A DNA stretch of 64,000 bases, taken from Rivularia sp. MS3. GTDB taxonomy: Bacteria; Cyanobacteriota; Cyanobacteriia; Cyanobacteriales; Nostocaceae. Position numbers and translations under genes: made by a program. Below the pieces are notes generated by a model, which was given only the letters and a program-made list of their open reading frames with translations, did not search any database and had not been told where the DNA came from. Within the stretch, counting starts at the first letter, position 1. Each line of letters starts with the position of its first letter. The DNA lies in contig JAHCMI010000009.1 in NCBI GenBank assembly GCA_019192545.1, forward strand, positions 62,001-126,000. Direction: 5' to 3'. Positions 1 to 8,296 of the stretch are shown one piece after another.

Positions 1-12
1 GTAGCTTCCACA

Positions 13-207
13 ATGGCAAGTGCTATTGGATACGATTCTGAAAATGAAGTTCTACAAATAGAGTTTAATAGCGGTGCAGTCTATCAATATTCGGATATTG
101 ACGAGGATACATGGGAGGATTTATATTCTTCCGATGCGGTAGGCAAGTATTATAACCAATATATAAAAGGTAAATATCAATCTCAACGTATAGACAATTC
201 TTGCTGA
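13..207 (+). CDS. KTSC-domain protein, possibly cut by the window edge
   Basis: Short protein of 64 residues with the pattern of the KTSC domain: an IGYD motif near the start, an EF-x-SG-x-x-Y-x-Y strand pair and a C-terminal YYNQYIKGKY segment. The domain is of unknown molecular function and often occurs as a small stand-alone protein in bacteria. The reading frame stays open upstream to position 1 (V-A-S-T before the first ATG), and KTSC domains usually have a few residues with a serine pair at this point, so the true start may lie outside the window. No ribosome binding site is visible before the ATG. Confidence 0.7.
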   Translation: MASAIGYDSENEVLQIEFNSGAVYQYSDIDEDTWEDLYSSDAVGKYYNQYIKGKYQSQRIDNSC

Positions 208-348
208 AATTGATTTACAAAGAGTTTGAGATACATATATTAAATAAAAAATTTTAAAGTTTCCTGGTGCTACGGCTAATTGCTTTTATGAAGCGGTTAG
301 CCTTTACTTTTAGTCATCAGTTAGCAGCGAGTAGTTAACAGTAAATTT

Positions 349-840
349 TTATGATGTGATATCTTTATTTTCTCTGTAAAAATTTAAATCTCGAATTGAT
401 GATTTTAATAGTTTTTCTTTACTTTTATCATCATTAACTTGTTCTACAATTGCGTCCGTACTGTTCCATTCTAAAGCTCTTAAGACAAGATTTACTGTAT
501 GCAATATGCTCCAAAATTCATCTTTTGAGATAGATGGATACTTTTCTTTAATTTCCTTTGGTACAGTTTCTAATGCTGCTAATTCATAAATGAAGTCGGA
601 AATAAACTCATCTAAATTGTCTATAAATATTCCTTGTCTTTTTCCTGTGCCATATTCACTATCTTTGGATTTTCTGTAGTAAATATTGGTAACGCATTCA
701 AAATTATCTGGAGTATGAGAGCCGTGCAGCAGTAAAGCGGCTGTGATAATATCTGAAATTTCCTTTTCATCTTTTTCGTTAATTTCGTTTAATGATAAAT
801 GAAATAGTTTTTCTATTAAAATTTGTTTTCCGCTGGGCAT
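349..840 (-). CDS. hypothetical protein
   Basis: Mostly helical, charged protein of about 163 residues that I do not recognise. The frame extends upstream to an ATG at 915, adding 25 hydrophobic residues; I prefer the internal ATG at 840 (MPSGKQ) because the extension is compositionally unlike the rest, but neither start has a clear ribosome binding site. No catalytic motif is visible. The gene is convergent with the KTSC gene and divergent from the HExxH gene that begins at 958. Confidence 0.45.
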   Translation of the reverse strand: MPSGKQILIEKLFHLSLNEINEKDEKEISDIITAALLLHGSHTPDNFECVTNIYYRKSKDSEYGTGKRQGIFIDNLDEFISDFIYELAALETVPKEIKEKYPSISKDEFWSILHTVNLVLRALEWNSTDAIVEQVNDDKSKEKLLKSSIRDLNFYRENKDITS

Positions 841-957
841 ATTGACTATATTTAATATTTTGTAGCTACAAATATTGATTATACATAGCAATGGCTTTGA
901 TATAGTTGTTACCATTGATAGGTTTGTATATTTATAATAAATAGTAAAACCTATACT

Positions 958-1398
958 GTGTTAAAGATTACTGCTATTTTTGCTTCATTATTAATTGCTC
1001 AAACTCCTGCTCCATCACAACAATTTTTAGATTTAAAAGCTCAATTAGAAAAACATGGATTTCAGGTAGTGCTTGAATTACCACCAAAGCGGGGAGCTTA
1101 TGGTTTATTAAGCGCAAGTCGTAAAAAAATATGGATTAATCCAGTAGTTTTTGATTTAAATATTGCAAATCCGACTTTAATTCATGAATCCGTTCACGCA
1201 GCCCAAGTTTGTGCGGGTAACGGAAAAATTAAACCATTGGGTTTGAAAATTCAGCCAATTACCAATGCTCGACGGCTTTTTCTACGATATAAAGATACTC
1301 ATCGGCAAGATTTGGAAAGAGAAGCTTATGCTGTACAAACTCAATCTAACAGTTTTGATTTAGCTATGAATCTTTTGAATAAATATTGTAAAAAGTAA
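958..1398 (+). CDS. small HExxH-motif protein with N-terminal hydrophobic segment
   Basis: Protein of 146 residues starting at GTG. Residues 1-15 form a short hydrophobic stretch followed by a proline/serine segment, like a secretion signal or membrane anchor. The core contains L-I-H-E-S-V-H-A-A-Q, the zinc-binding HExxH signature of metallopeptidase-like folds, followed about 50 residues later by a REAYAVQ helix whose glutamate could be the third ligand. This suggests a small zinc peptidase-like protein in the periplasm or membrane; activity is inferred from the motif only. It stands alone, divergent from the neighbouring hypothetical gene. Confidence 0.6.
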   Translation: MLKITAIFASLLIAQTPAPSQQFLDLKAQLEKHGFQVVLELPPKRGAYGLLSASRKKIWINPVVFDLNIANPTLIHESVHAAQVCAGNGKIKPLGLKIQPITNARRLFLRYKDTHRQDLEREAYAVQTQSNSFDLAMNLLNKYCKK

Positions 1399-1559
1399 GG
1401 GAATGGGGCATGGGGGATTGGTAGTTGGTAATTGGAAATTTTAATAAAAGGTAAGAAGAGCGTGAATTCTGAGATAATAGCGGGCAAGATGCCCCGAATT
1501 TTGGGGGTAAGAACATCTCACCCCTCAAATTCTCTTCGCACCACAAGAGTAAGTTTTAC

Positions 1560-2672
1560 TTAAGAAACACCTCCACCTGCTGATTCAATCAAGACTCCGG
1601 GCTGATATCCGTAGGGGCGATCGCCAACTGTTGCACCTCCATGAATCATTCCTTGAATCTGAGCATCAAAAAAGGTGTAAGGAAACTGTGAAGAAGGTTT
1701 ACTAACGCTTTCCAAACGATTTGCAAACTCTGGGGGAATGTCAAAATCCAAGGCTTTAAGATTGTCTTCAAGCTGCGATAACTTAGAAGCACCGACAATT
1801 ACCGACGCAATACCGGGGCGATTTACCGTCCAATTTACGGCGACTTGTGCCATGCTGTGCCCTACTTCCTTGGCTACAGTTTCTAATTCTGCAACAATTT
1901 TCCAATTTCTCTCACTTATCTTTTTAAAAGCTGGATTATCAACATCGCGAGTTGCATCGAGTCTGCCTTCTCCAGAGAATCCACCTTGGCTAGGCTTGTA
2001 TTTACCGCTCAAAAGTCCGCTAGCTAAGGGACTCCATACCATAGTGCCCATTCCTAAATTTTGTCCGAGGGTGATAAATTCTCGTTCGATGTTACGCTCA
2101 GCCAAAGAGTATTCTAACTGTAAAGCCGAAATTGGCTCATAGTTGCGGTATTCCGCAATAGTCTGCGCTCTTGCTGCATACCAAGCAGGTACATCGCTTA
2201 AACCAATATGCCTCACTTTTCCCGCACGCACTAAATCATCCAAAGTACGCATCACTTCCTCAGCAGGAGTAACTTTATCCCAGGTGTGGAGAATATATAA
2301 ATCGATGTAATCAGTTCCCAAACGCTTTAAAGAACCTTCCACAGCCCGCATGATATTTTTACGTCCATTTCCTCCGGCGTTAGGGTTTCCCGGTTCAACG
2401 TTGTAGCTGAATTTGGTGGCAATAACAAGCTTATCGCGTAGATTGCCTTCCTTGGTAAACTTTCCTAACCAAGTTTCGCTGGTGCCATTCGTGTATAAAT
2501 CTGCCGTATCGATAAAATTACCACCAGCATCGACATAGGTATTAAACATTTGGCGAGCGATATCTTCATCCGCACCCCAACCCCATTCGGTACCGAAAGT
2601 CATGGTTCCCAGAGCAAGACGACTGACGCGCAATCCAGTACGTCCGAGAGTATAGTAAGTGTTAAGTGGCAT
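1560..2672 (-). CDS. aldo/keto reductase
   Basis: NADPH-dependent oxidoreductase of the aldo/keto reductase family, 370 residues, a TIM barrel predicted to be cytosolic. The catalytic tetrad can be read directly: D55 and Y60 in the D-T-A-D-L-Y motif, K87 in ATK, and H129 in Y-I-L-H. Later conserved segments include the GLSD motif and the nucleotide-binding region near the C-terminus (V-I-V-G-A). The physiological substrate is unknown. The gene is monocistronic. A pair of 10-bp direct repeats 21 bp apart lies 68-98 bp upstream and a similar pair precedes the SDR gene at 7853, so a common regulator is plausible. Confidence 0.92.
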   Translation of the reverse strand: MPLNTYYTLGRTGLRVSRLALGTMTFGTEWGWGADEDIARQMFNTYVDAGGNFIDTADLYTNGTSETWLGKFTKEGNLRDKLVIATKFSYNVEPGNPNAGGNGRKNIMRAVEGSLKRLGTDYIDLYILHTWDKVTPAEEVMRTLDDLVRAGKVRHIGLSDVPAWYAARAQTIAEYRNYEPISALQLEYSLAERNIEREFITLGQNLGMGTMVWSPLASGLLSGKYKPSQGGFSGEGRLDATRDVDNPAFKKISERNWKIVAELETVAKEVGHSMAQVAVNWTVNRPGIASVIVGASKLSQLEDNLKALDFDIPPEFANRLESVSKPSSQFPYTFFDAQIQGMIHGGATVGDRPYGYQPGVLIESAGGGVS

Positions 2673-2739
2673 GAATTAATAATTCCCTGTATGTTTTGGT
2701 TTTATTTTAATTAATTAGTGGGGTAGGTTGATAGTAAAT

Positions 2740-2770
2740 TCTTGCCGAGTTATATCAAAATCTTGCCGAG
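2740..2770. promoter_or_regulatory. direct-repeat operator candidate upstream of the aldo/keto reductase gene
   Basis: TCTTGCCGAG occurs at 2740-2749 and again at 2761-2770, a spacing of exactly two helical turns (21 bp). The site sits 68-98 bp upstream of the reductase start on the minus strand. A related pair is at 7997-8027. Direct repeats at 21 bp are typical of AraC/XylS-type regulator sites; no such regulator is in the window, so the regulator is inferred. Confidence 0.5.
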
Positions 2771-2817
2771 GTTGGGAAATATATAAAAGTAAAAGCTATA
2801 AAATTCAAGATTGCAAA

Positions 2818-3339
2818 ATGGATTTAAATGATTGGGTGAACATTGCCAAAGAAGTAGGAGCTATAGGTGAGAATGGTGATGAATGCAGTTCCAGTACAAT
2901 GGCTCGCGAAGCAATAGAGATTCTTCTAGGAAAAGACAATTTAAAAGAAGCTGTTAGATATTATGTAGCTCATAAACCAGGAAGCGAATTACTTAGAAGC
3001 CTGCTTTGGCAATTATATCCTTACAGCGCAATGGAAGAATGCTATAGAATTTTTAATGAATCAAGTAATTTAGATGAAAAAATCGATGCTATTGAATTAC
3101 TTCGTGTTGTTGCAGATAAACGTGTATTAAAATGGGTTCCCGATTTTTTAGAGCATGAAAATACTGGTATTCAAAATTGGGGAATTGGTATTGTAGATCA
3201 ATTACTTTTTTCTCATCTTTGTGACGATGAAGATGTGATTGAGATATTAGATAAAGCTAGAAATCATTCTAGTCAATATGTGAGAGAGAAAGCTGAGTTA
3301 ATATATTTGACTTTGGAAGATTTGGAAGAGGTTGATTGA
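2818..3339 (+). CDS. HEAT-like helical repeat protein
   Basis: Acidic, all-helical protein of 173 residues from the ATG at 2818. Segments such as A-I-E-L-L-R-V-V-A-D-K-R-V-L-K and I-L-D-K-A-R-N-H-S-S-Q-Y-V-R-E-K-A-E resemble paired HEAT helices, which usually mediate protein-protein contacts. The frame is open upstream to a TTG at 2728, but that extension would run through the direct-repeat operator of the divergent gene and is basic and cysteine-rich, unlike the rest, so I reject it. Function unknown; an immunity or scaffold role is possible but not shown. Confidence 0.6.
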   Translation: MDLNDWVNIAKEVGAIGENGDECSSSTMAREAIEILLGKDNLKEAVRYYVAHKPGSELLRSLLWQLYPYSAMEECYRIFNESSNLDEKIDAIELLRVVADKRVLKWVPDFLEHENTGIQNWGIGIVDQLLFSHLCDDEDVIEILDKARNHSSQYVREKAELIYLTLEDLEEVD

Positions 3340-3754
3340 TAAAAAAATATTTTCTGTAAATACAACTTAATCTGTATAAATTTGGTATTACACATAAAAT
3401 TTTTTAGATTTGAAATGATATTTAGTCCTATTTATCTCGTATACTGCGTCAGTGTTAATATCGCTAGGGAATGTAATTCCCTGGCTAAAAGCAGAAGTCC
3501 TATAAATAGTACTGAGTATAAATTTTAGTCTACTTAAGTAGACTTTTGATATTAGCTCGGGGTTTGCAACCCCGAGCGGTGTTGATAATTGTGTAAAAAA
3601 TCAATGTGAACTACCAAAATTACTTTCTTAAATAGTTTATAGAAAATGCTGCTGAAGATGGGGATATTATTTTACTTTCATCTAATTAAATTGCTTGACA
3701 TATGTACCAAATAAAGCTGAATAATAAGTTTTAATCGGCTATTAAATAATTTTC
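3340..3754. repeat. intergenic region with paired-hairpin repeats
   Basis: No gene is seen. The region holds two copies of a dispersed two-hairpin repeat. One, on the minus strand (about 3460-3510), includes AGGGAAT-GTA-ATTCCCT at 3466-3482. The other, on the plus strand, has an 18-bp perfect palindrome at 3527-3544 and a 10-bp stem with a TGC loop at 3555-3577. The same architecture recurs at 6893-6942 and, degraded, near 9771-9820. Confidence 0.7.
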
Positions 3755-4606
3755 ATGAAAAGAGATTCGATTTTTTACAAAATATTTCAACAATCACCTA
3801 CCTTTCTGTTTGAATTAGTACCGAATCCTCCCGAAAATGCTGACAGCTACAGTTTTGATTCCGTAGCTGTAAAAGAGCCTAAATTTGAAATTGACGGAGT
3901 ATTTCTACCACCGCAAAGTGATGGTGCTGGAGTGGTATATTTTGTAGAAGTTCAATTTCAAAAAGACGAGCAGCTTTACGAGCGGTTGTTTGGAGAATCC
4001 TTTCTATACTTTTACCGTAACCGCAAAAGATTTAGTGATTGGCAAGCGGTGGTGATTTATCCATCCCGTAATATAGAACAAGGTGATAGCCATCCCTATC
4101 GTGCATTAATCAGTAGCAATCAGGTAAATCGTATATATCTGAATGAATTGGGAGATATTCGAGAATTACCTCTGGGTTTGGGATTGATGGTACTTACTAC
4201 TTTACCAGAACAGCAAGCACCTGAAGAAGCTAAGTACCTATTAACCAAAACCCGTGAAGAAGTACCTTCATCATTGAATCGCGGCATAATAGATTTAATT
4301 ACGACGATAATGGTGTACAAGTTTGAAGAATTAAGCCGAGTAGAGGTGGAAGAAATGTTAGATATCACTTTACAACAAACAAGGGTTTATCGAGAAGCGA
4401 AGGAAGAAGGGAAAGAAGAGGGAGAACAAGAAGCAACTTTAAGATTAGTCATGCGACAATTAAACAAGCGCTTCGGAGAACTTTCTCAAGAAATACGTTC
4501 TTCGATTTCTAATTTACCTTTATCTGCTTTAGAAAATCTCAGCGAAGCTTTGTTAGATTTTAATAGTATTCGCGATTTAGAAGTTTGGTTAGAAGCCCAA
4601 AATTAG
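3755..4606 (+). CDS. Rpn/DUF2887-type PD-(D/E)XK nuclease-like protein
   Basis: Protein of 283 residues matching cyanobacterial DUF2887 proteins of the recombination-promoting-nuclease/putative-transposase superfamily. The N-terminal start (R-D-S-I-F-Y-K-I-F-Q) is typical. A nuclease-like core follows with an aspartate in E-I-D-G-V-F and E-V-Q-F-Q, the expected D...ExQ pattern of PD-(D/E)XK enzymes. The C-terminus (from about residue 225) with R-L-V-M-R-Q-L-N-K-R-F-G resembles DUF4351. The middle EAKEEGKEEGEQE segment is the usual charged linker. Such genes are multicopy in filamentous cyanobacteria. Cellular role unknown. Flanked on both sides by hairpin repeats. Confidence 0.8.
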   Translation: MKRDSIFYKIFQQSPTFLFELVPNPPENADSYSFDSVAVKEPKFEIDGVFLPPQSDGAGVVYFVEVQFQKDEQLYERLFGESFLYFYRNRKRFSDWQAVVIYPSRNIEQGDSHPYRALISSNQVNRIYLNELGDIRELPLGLGLMVLTTLPEQQAPEEAKYLLTKTREEVPSSLNRGIIDLITTIMVYKFEELSRVEVEEMLDITLQQTRVYREAKEEGKEEGEQEATLRLVMRQLNKRFGELSQEIRSSISNLPLSALENLSEALLDFNSIRDLEVWLEAQN

Positions 4607-4637
4607 AGGGAGCATCCCAATTGTGCAAAAAACCCTC

Positions 4638-4750
4638 AGACTAGAAGTCTGGGGCTACAGTTACAAAGCCCACGAAGGTGGGCTTCGAGTTTTCTTAGCC
4701 CACGAAGGTGGGCTTTGTTTGTATAGCCGCACCCTTATAGGGTGTCGGGT
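4638..4750. repeat. cluster of short hairpin repeats
   Basis: Several short inverted repeats follow the nuclease-like gene: AGCCCAC-GAAG-GTGGGCT occurs twice (around 4667-4684 and 4697-4714), a CAGACT/AGTCTG stem precedes them, and a GCACCC/GGGTG stem follows. A further copy of the AGCCCAC stem is at 63438-63455. No coding potential. Confidence 0.65.
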
Positions 4751-4899
4751 AAATTATTTGTTCAAAATTGGGATGCTCCCAAATTAGAATATTTTAGTTG
4801 TTCTAATTTGTAAAATAGAACTTTAGAGAATCGTCGAAGAAGCTAAAATTACTTTTTAGCATTTTCGGCGAATTCATATTTGTAATACACTCAATTATT

Positions 4900-6243
4900 A
4901 TGAGCAAATGGAAATCCTATCTCTACGCGATTCTACCTCATCCCACTGAAGCTAAAATTTTAATGCTATCGAATAAAACTGGTTGTTCGTTACCTCATGT
5001 TTGTGTAAATGATGATTTAGAATGCGATGATATTCCAGTTATTAAGAAAGAATTCGAGCAAAGACTTGGTATTTCGGTAAATATTTTATATTGCGCTAAT
5101 AATTATTACGATAAATCTAAGCGTAAAATTCACTGTATATATGTGCTTGAGTCAAATGATTCTATTGAAAAATTAAAAGAAGGTTCTTGGACAGATTTAG
5201 AAACTTTGAGAAACTTATCTTTGAAATTACCAGAGCATAAATCGGTTATTGAAGAATATTTAACGGAGATTGAAAACAATAAAATACCGAAATTACGTCC
5301 ACCTTGGGCTAAAACGGGTTGGTTTGATTCTGCAAGTCAATGGATTAACGAGCAATTATTAGATTTAAATTACCAACAACTTTCTCCAGTGGAATGCATT
5401 AAAACCTGGGGAATTTCTTGTATATTGCGAGTTCGTACAAATCATGGAAATCTTTATCTAAAAGAAGCTTCTACACTACCGCTTTTTTGTAATGAACCTG
5501 TAGTTACTAAAGAATTAGCAAATTTATATACAGAATATATTCCAACTGTTCTTAGTATCAATTCCGAGCGTCACTGGATGTTATTAGCTGATTTTGGAGA
5601 ACCTATTGGTAGAAAATCACCTGTCAAGATTAAAAAAGATGTTTATCGTTTGCTCGCTCAAATACAAATTAAATCAGTTGAGCATATTGATAATTTATTG
5701 GATGTCGGATGTTTAGATAGACGTTTGGAAAACTTAGCAAGTCAAATTGATGCTTTATTTGACGATGAAACTATTTTATCTCAATTGAAGGAAGCCGAAA
5801 TTAAGCAGTTACAGACACTTGCTCCACATTTGAAAAACTTATGCTCTCAACTCGCTGAATATAAAATTCCTCAAACATTAGTTCACGGTGATTTACATTT
5901 AGGAAATGTCGCTTTAAATAACAATAATTACCTTTTATTTGATTGGACTGATAGCTGTATTGCTCATCCTTTTTTTGATATGTTTTTATTTTATTTTGGT
6001 CGAAACAACATACCTTTTCTATCACCGGTAAAAGCTATCCGGGATGAATATTTAAATCAATGGACAATTTATGAATCAAAATCCCGCGTTTTAGAAGCGT
6101 GGAAATTAGCTAAACCTTTATGTGCTTTACATCATGCGGTTACATATCAACATATTAGTAACTGTTTGGAAGATAGAGAAAAACAGTTATTTAGTAAGGC
6201 TTTAGGTAATTTTTTACGAGAGCTTTTGAAGTGTAAATTATAA
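4900..6243 (+). CDS. phosphotransferase-fold (APH family) protein with N-terminal Nudix-like region
   Basis: Protein of 447 residues. The C-terminal two thirds is an aminoglycoside-phosphotransferase/choline-kinase fold: the catalytic loop V-H-G-D-L-H-L-G-N lies at 328-336 (D331 as base, N336 as metal ligand) and the metal-binding D348 follows in F-D-W-T-D. The N-terminal ~125 residues look like a degenerate Nudix-type domain (an L-Y-A-I-L-P strand, a helix-rich middle) but lack the GX5EX7REUXEE box, so hydrolase activity is unlikely. The substrate could be a small alcohol or sugar; resistance to antibiotics is not implied. The broken gene at 6252 starts 8 bp downstream and was probably co-transcribed. 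Confidence 0.75.
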   Translation: MSKWKSYLYAILPHPTEAKILMLSNKTGCSLPHVCVNDDLECDDIPVIKKEFEQRLGISVNILYCANNYYDKSKRKIHCIYVLESNDSIEKLKEGSWTDLETLRNLSLKLPEHKSVIEEYLTEIENNKIPKLRPPWAKTGWFDSASQWINEQLLDLNYQQLSPVECIKTWGISCILRVRTNHGNLYLKEASTLPLFCNEPVVTKELANLYTEYIPTVLSINSERHWMLLADFGEPIGRKSPVKIKKDVYRLLAQIQIKSVEHIDNLLDVGCLDRRLENLASQIDALFDDETILSQLKEAEIKQLQTLAPHLKNLCSQLAEYKIPQTLVHGDLHLGNVALNNNNYLLFDWTDSCIAHPFFDMFLFYFGRNNIPFLSPVKAIRDEYLNQWTIYESKSRVLEAWKLAKPLCALHHAVTYQHISNCLEDREKQLFSKALGNFLRELLKCKL

Positions 6244-6251
6244 TTTGATAT

Positions 6252-6824
6252 ATGAAAAATTACAAAGACATTTACGAGATATTAGATGATTTAAGAAAGC
6301 GTCCAGCTATGTATTTAGGTAGCAATAAAAGCAATAAATCTTTTACTGCTCTAATTGCCTTTTTGTCAGGATTGCAATTTTCACGATTAGAATTTGCCAA
6401 AATGTATGATGGCAATCCTCGTTTCAGTGAATTCAATCGTTGGATTCCGCGCAAAATTGGTGGAATGTCATCACAAATGCCTTGGGAATGGATGATTGAA
6501 GAATGGGGAAATGAAAAAGCTTTTGACAAGTTTTTTGAGTTACTTGATGAATATCGTAGTTGTAAAAGCGTTTGTTTATCTAGAGCTATTATTCGGAATC
6601 ATAAGCCAACATTTTTTCAAATTATTAATGGCTAACGAGTTCAATCGGAGAAACCTTTAGAGCTTTGTATTGCTCAATTTGCACCTTCAGAAGTTTACTA
6701 TTTGCTTGAAATTTATACATGGAGACAAGATAAGTATTTTCCTTATCAAAACTCTATTGATGAAGTTAAAGAAGTTGCTCTTTCTCAATAAGGAGTTGCA
6801 AAAAATGAATGGTTTGATTTTTAA
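6252..6824 (+). pseudogene. hypothetical gene interrupted by two in-frame TAA codons
   Basis: The first open segment (6252-6635, 127 residues) begins M-K-N-Y-K-D-I-Y-E-I-L-D-D-L and contains a R-K-R-P-A-M-Y-L-G motif known from a family of uncharacterised bacterial proteins. It ends at a TAA (6633-6635), yet the same frame continues for 51 protein-like codons (E-V-Y-Y-L-L-E-I-Y-T-W-R-Q-D-K) to a second TAA (6789-6791) and then for ten more codons (K-N-E-W-F-D-F) to a third TAA (6822-6824). Both internal stops are one C-to-T change from CAA (Gln). This looks like recent decay of a gene of about 190 codons; the first segment alone could still be expressed. It sits 8 bp after the phosphotransferase-like gene. 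Confidence 0.6.
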
Positions 6825-6892
6825 TTTTTAAGATGAGCATCGAAATTCAAGCCCTTACTACAGTCACGCCAGCATATAGCGATCCGATTATT

Positions 6893-6942
6893 AGTCTATT
6901 TAAATAGACTTTCGCTATTAGCCAGGGAATTGCATTCCCTGG
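6893..6942 (+). repeat. two-hairpin dispersed repeat
   Basis: An 18-bp perfect palindrome (6893-6910, AGTCTATTT and its complement) is followed after 11 nt by CCAGGGAAT-TGC-ATTCCCTGG (6922-6942). It is the same architecture as 3527-3577 but with different, compensating stem bases. It lies just downstream of the convergent SDR gene. Confidence 0.75.
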
Positions 6943-6965
6943 AGGATGTAGGCGCAATCGAACTA

Positions 6966-7853
6966 TTACCCCAACCCACCACCATCAACGCTAAACTCAC
7001 CCCCAGAAACATAAGAAGCATCATTAGAAGCCAACCACATCACTAAATCCGCAACTTCTTGTGGTGTGCCAACACGTTTAGCAGGGTAAGGTGAAACTAA
7101 TTCTTCTTCAGTTACTTCCCACTGTTGCTTAACTCTGTCCAACATTGCAGTATCAATTGCTCCAGGTAATACTGCATTAACACGAATATCTTTACCGTAT
7201 TCTTGAGCCGCTGCTTTAGTCATGTGGATTACTGCGGCTTTACTGGCTCCATAACCGACTATGTTAGGAAAAGCACGTTTACCGCCGATGCTTGCCATGT
7301 TGATAATTGCACCGCTTCCGGCTTTTAACATATAGGGAATTTCGTATTTCATTCCTAGAAAAACTCCGCGAGCATTGGTACTCATCAAATCATCGAATTC
7401 TTCAACTTTAGTATCGGCGATCGCCTGGGGTGGATAATCAACTCCAGCATTATTAAAAGCAATATCTAAACCACCGTATTTAGTAACGCAAGCATCGACA
7501 AAAGCTTTAACTTCTTCAGTTTTACGAACATCAGCTTTCATGTAGGTTGCTTCTCCAGCAGCATCGCGGATTTGCTGCTTTACTTGCTTTCCCAAATTCT
7601 CGCGACGGCCGCAAAAAAACACTTTCGCGCCTTGCTGGGCAAAGGATTTAGCTGTTTTTTCTCCAATTCCGGAGGTTGCGCCGGTGATTAAAACTACCTT
7701 GTTTGCAAACTTTGCTCCTGGCTTTGGATTATTAGCTTGAGGTGCAACGGGTTTTTTGTTATCAGCATTTGCAGCGTTTTTTGTATAAATTGCACCTGCT
7801 GCAACTCCTGCGGCTCCCAATCCTGCTAAAATTTGACGGCGACTTTTACTCAT
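6966..7853 (-). CDS. SDR-family oxidoreductase with a twin-arginine signal
   Basis: Short-chain dehydrogenase/reductase of 295 residues. The N-terminus M-S-K-S-R-R-Q-I-L-A-G-L-G-A-A-G is a twin-arginine (Tat) signal, so the enzyme is probably exported folded with its cofactor to the periplasm or thylakoid lumen. The Rossmann motif TGATSGIG is at 57-64, NNAG at 134-137, catalytic S188, and Y-G-A-S-K with Y201 and K205. The C-terminal G-G-E-F-S-V-D-G-G-G ending is typical of classical SDRs. The substrate is unknown. The upstream direct-repeat motif is shared with the aldo/keto reductase gene. Confidence 0.9.
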   Translation of the reverse strand: MSKSRRQILAGLGAAGVAAGAIYTKNAANADNKKPVAPQANNPKPGAKFANKVVLITGATSGIGEKTAKSFAQQGAKVFFCGRRENLGKQVKQQIRDAAGEATYMKADVRKTEEVKAFVDACVTKYGGLDIAFNNAGVDYPPQAIADTKVEEFDDLMSTNARGVFLGMKYEIPYMLKAGSGAIINMASIGGKRAFPNIVGYGASKAAVIHMTKAAAQEYGKDIRVNAVLPGAIDTAMLDRVKQQWEVTEEELVSPYPAKRVGTPQEVADLVMWLASNDASYVSGGEFSVDGGGLG

Positions 7854-8164
7854 GATTATTATTTATTTCTAATGTGCTTATATTACTAATTAACGGTATT
7901 AAGAAGGATTGCGAAAATCTATAGTGTTGATGTATCTCCTGTGTTTCGTTTGTTAAATCTAATGTAGAGAATTTACCGTTGAAACTGATACTATATTCTT
8001 GCCCAGTAATATCAAAATCTTGCTTTGATGATGTAATACTGCTAATTTTCTGAGACAAATGAAATGTAGCAAAGCTGCCGTTAAGCCCCAGGTTTTGAGA
8101 TTGCTTCATTTCGCTGAGCCGCACGCTTTGCGTGAACCTTCTATTCGCAATGACAAATTACAAT
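7854..8164. other. upstream region of the SDR gene
   Basis: No convincing gene. A 92-codon minus-strand frame (7846-8124) overlaps the SDR start by 8 bp but has no recognisable domain and contains the operator-like repeat, so I treat it as non-coding leader. The region carries the direct-repeat pair 7997-8027. Confidence 0.5.
7997..8027. promoter_or_regulatory. direct-repeat operator candidate upstream of the SDR gene
   Basis: TCTTGCCCAG at 7997-8006 and TCTTGCTTTG at 8018-8027 are 21 bp apart, about 145-175 bp upstream of the SDR start. Over 29 bp (7995-8023) the sequence matches the site at 2738-2766 at 27 positions. Both sites precede minus-strand oxidoreductase genes. Confidence 0.5.
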
Positions 8165-8283
8165 TTAAGTAAGTGGGCACAAGTAAACCGAGCTATGTAA
8201 CAAGACGTAAATTACCCTCAAACCCTTATTGCTACTCGTTACTTTCTTGCCCTAATTACGATTTTCAACTCCCACCTACTTAA
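8165..8283. mobile_element. MITE-like element, copy 1
   Basis: A 119-bp segment bounded by imperfect 13-bp terminal inverted repeats: TTAAGTAAGTGGG at 8165-8177 and CCCACCTACTTAA at 8271-8283 (one mismatch). The interior next to the left end is homologous, in opposite orientation, to the element at 35703-35851, sharing strings such as CTATGTAAC and ACCCTCAA at matching positions. It has no coding capacity. Confidence 0.6.
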
Positions 8284-8296
8284 TATGCACCAATAC

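Noticed and set aside
2728-2817. N-terminal extension of the HEAT-like protein from a TTG
   Set aside because: The extension covers the operator-like repeats of the divergent gene and is compositionally unlike the rest; the ATG at 2818 is more likely.
7846-8124. 92-codon minus-strand frame upstream of the SDR gene
   Set aside because: It overlaps the SDR start, has no recognisable domain, and includes the direct-repeat regulatory motif; it reads as an open leader by chance.
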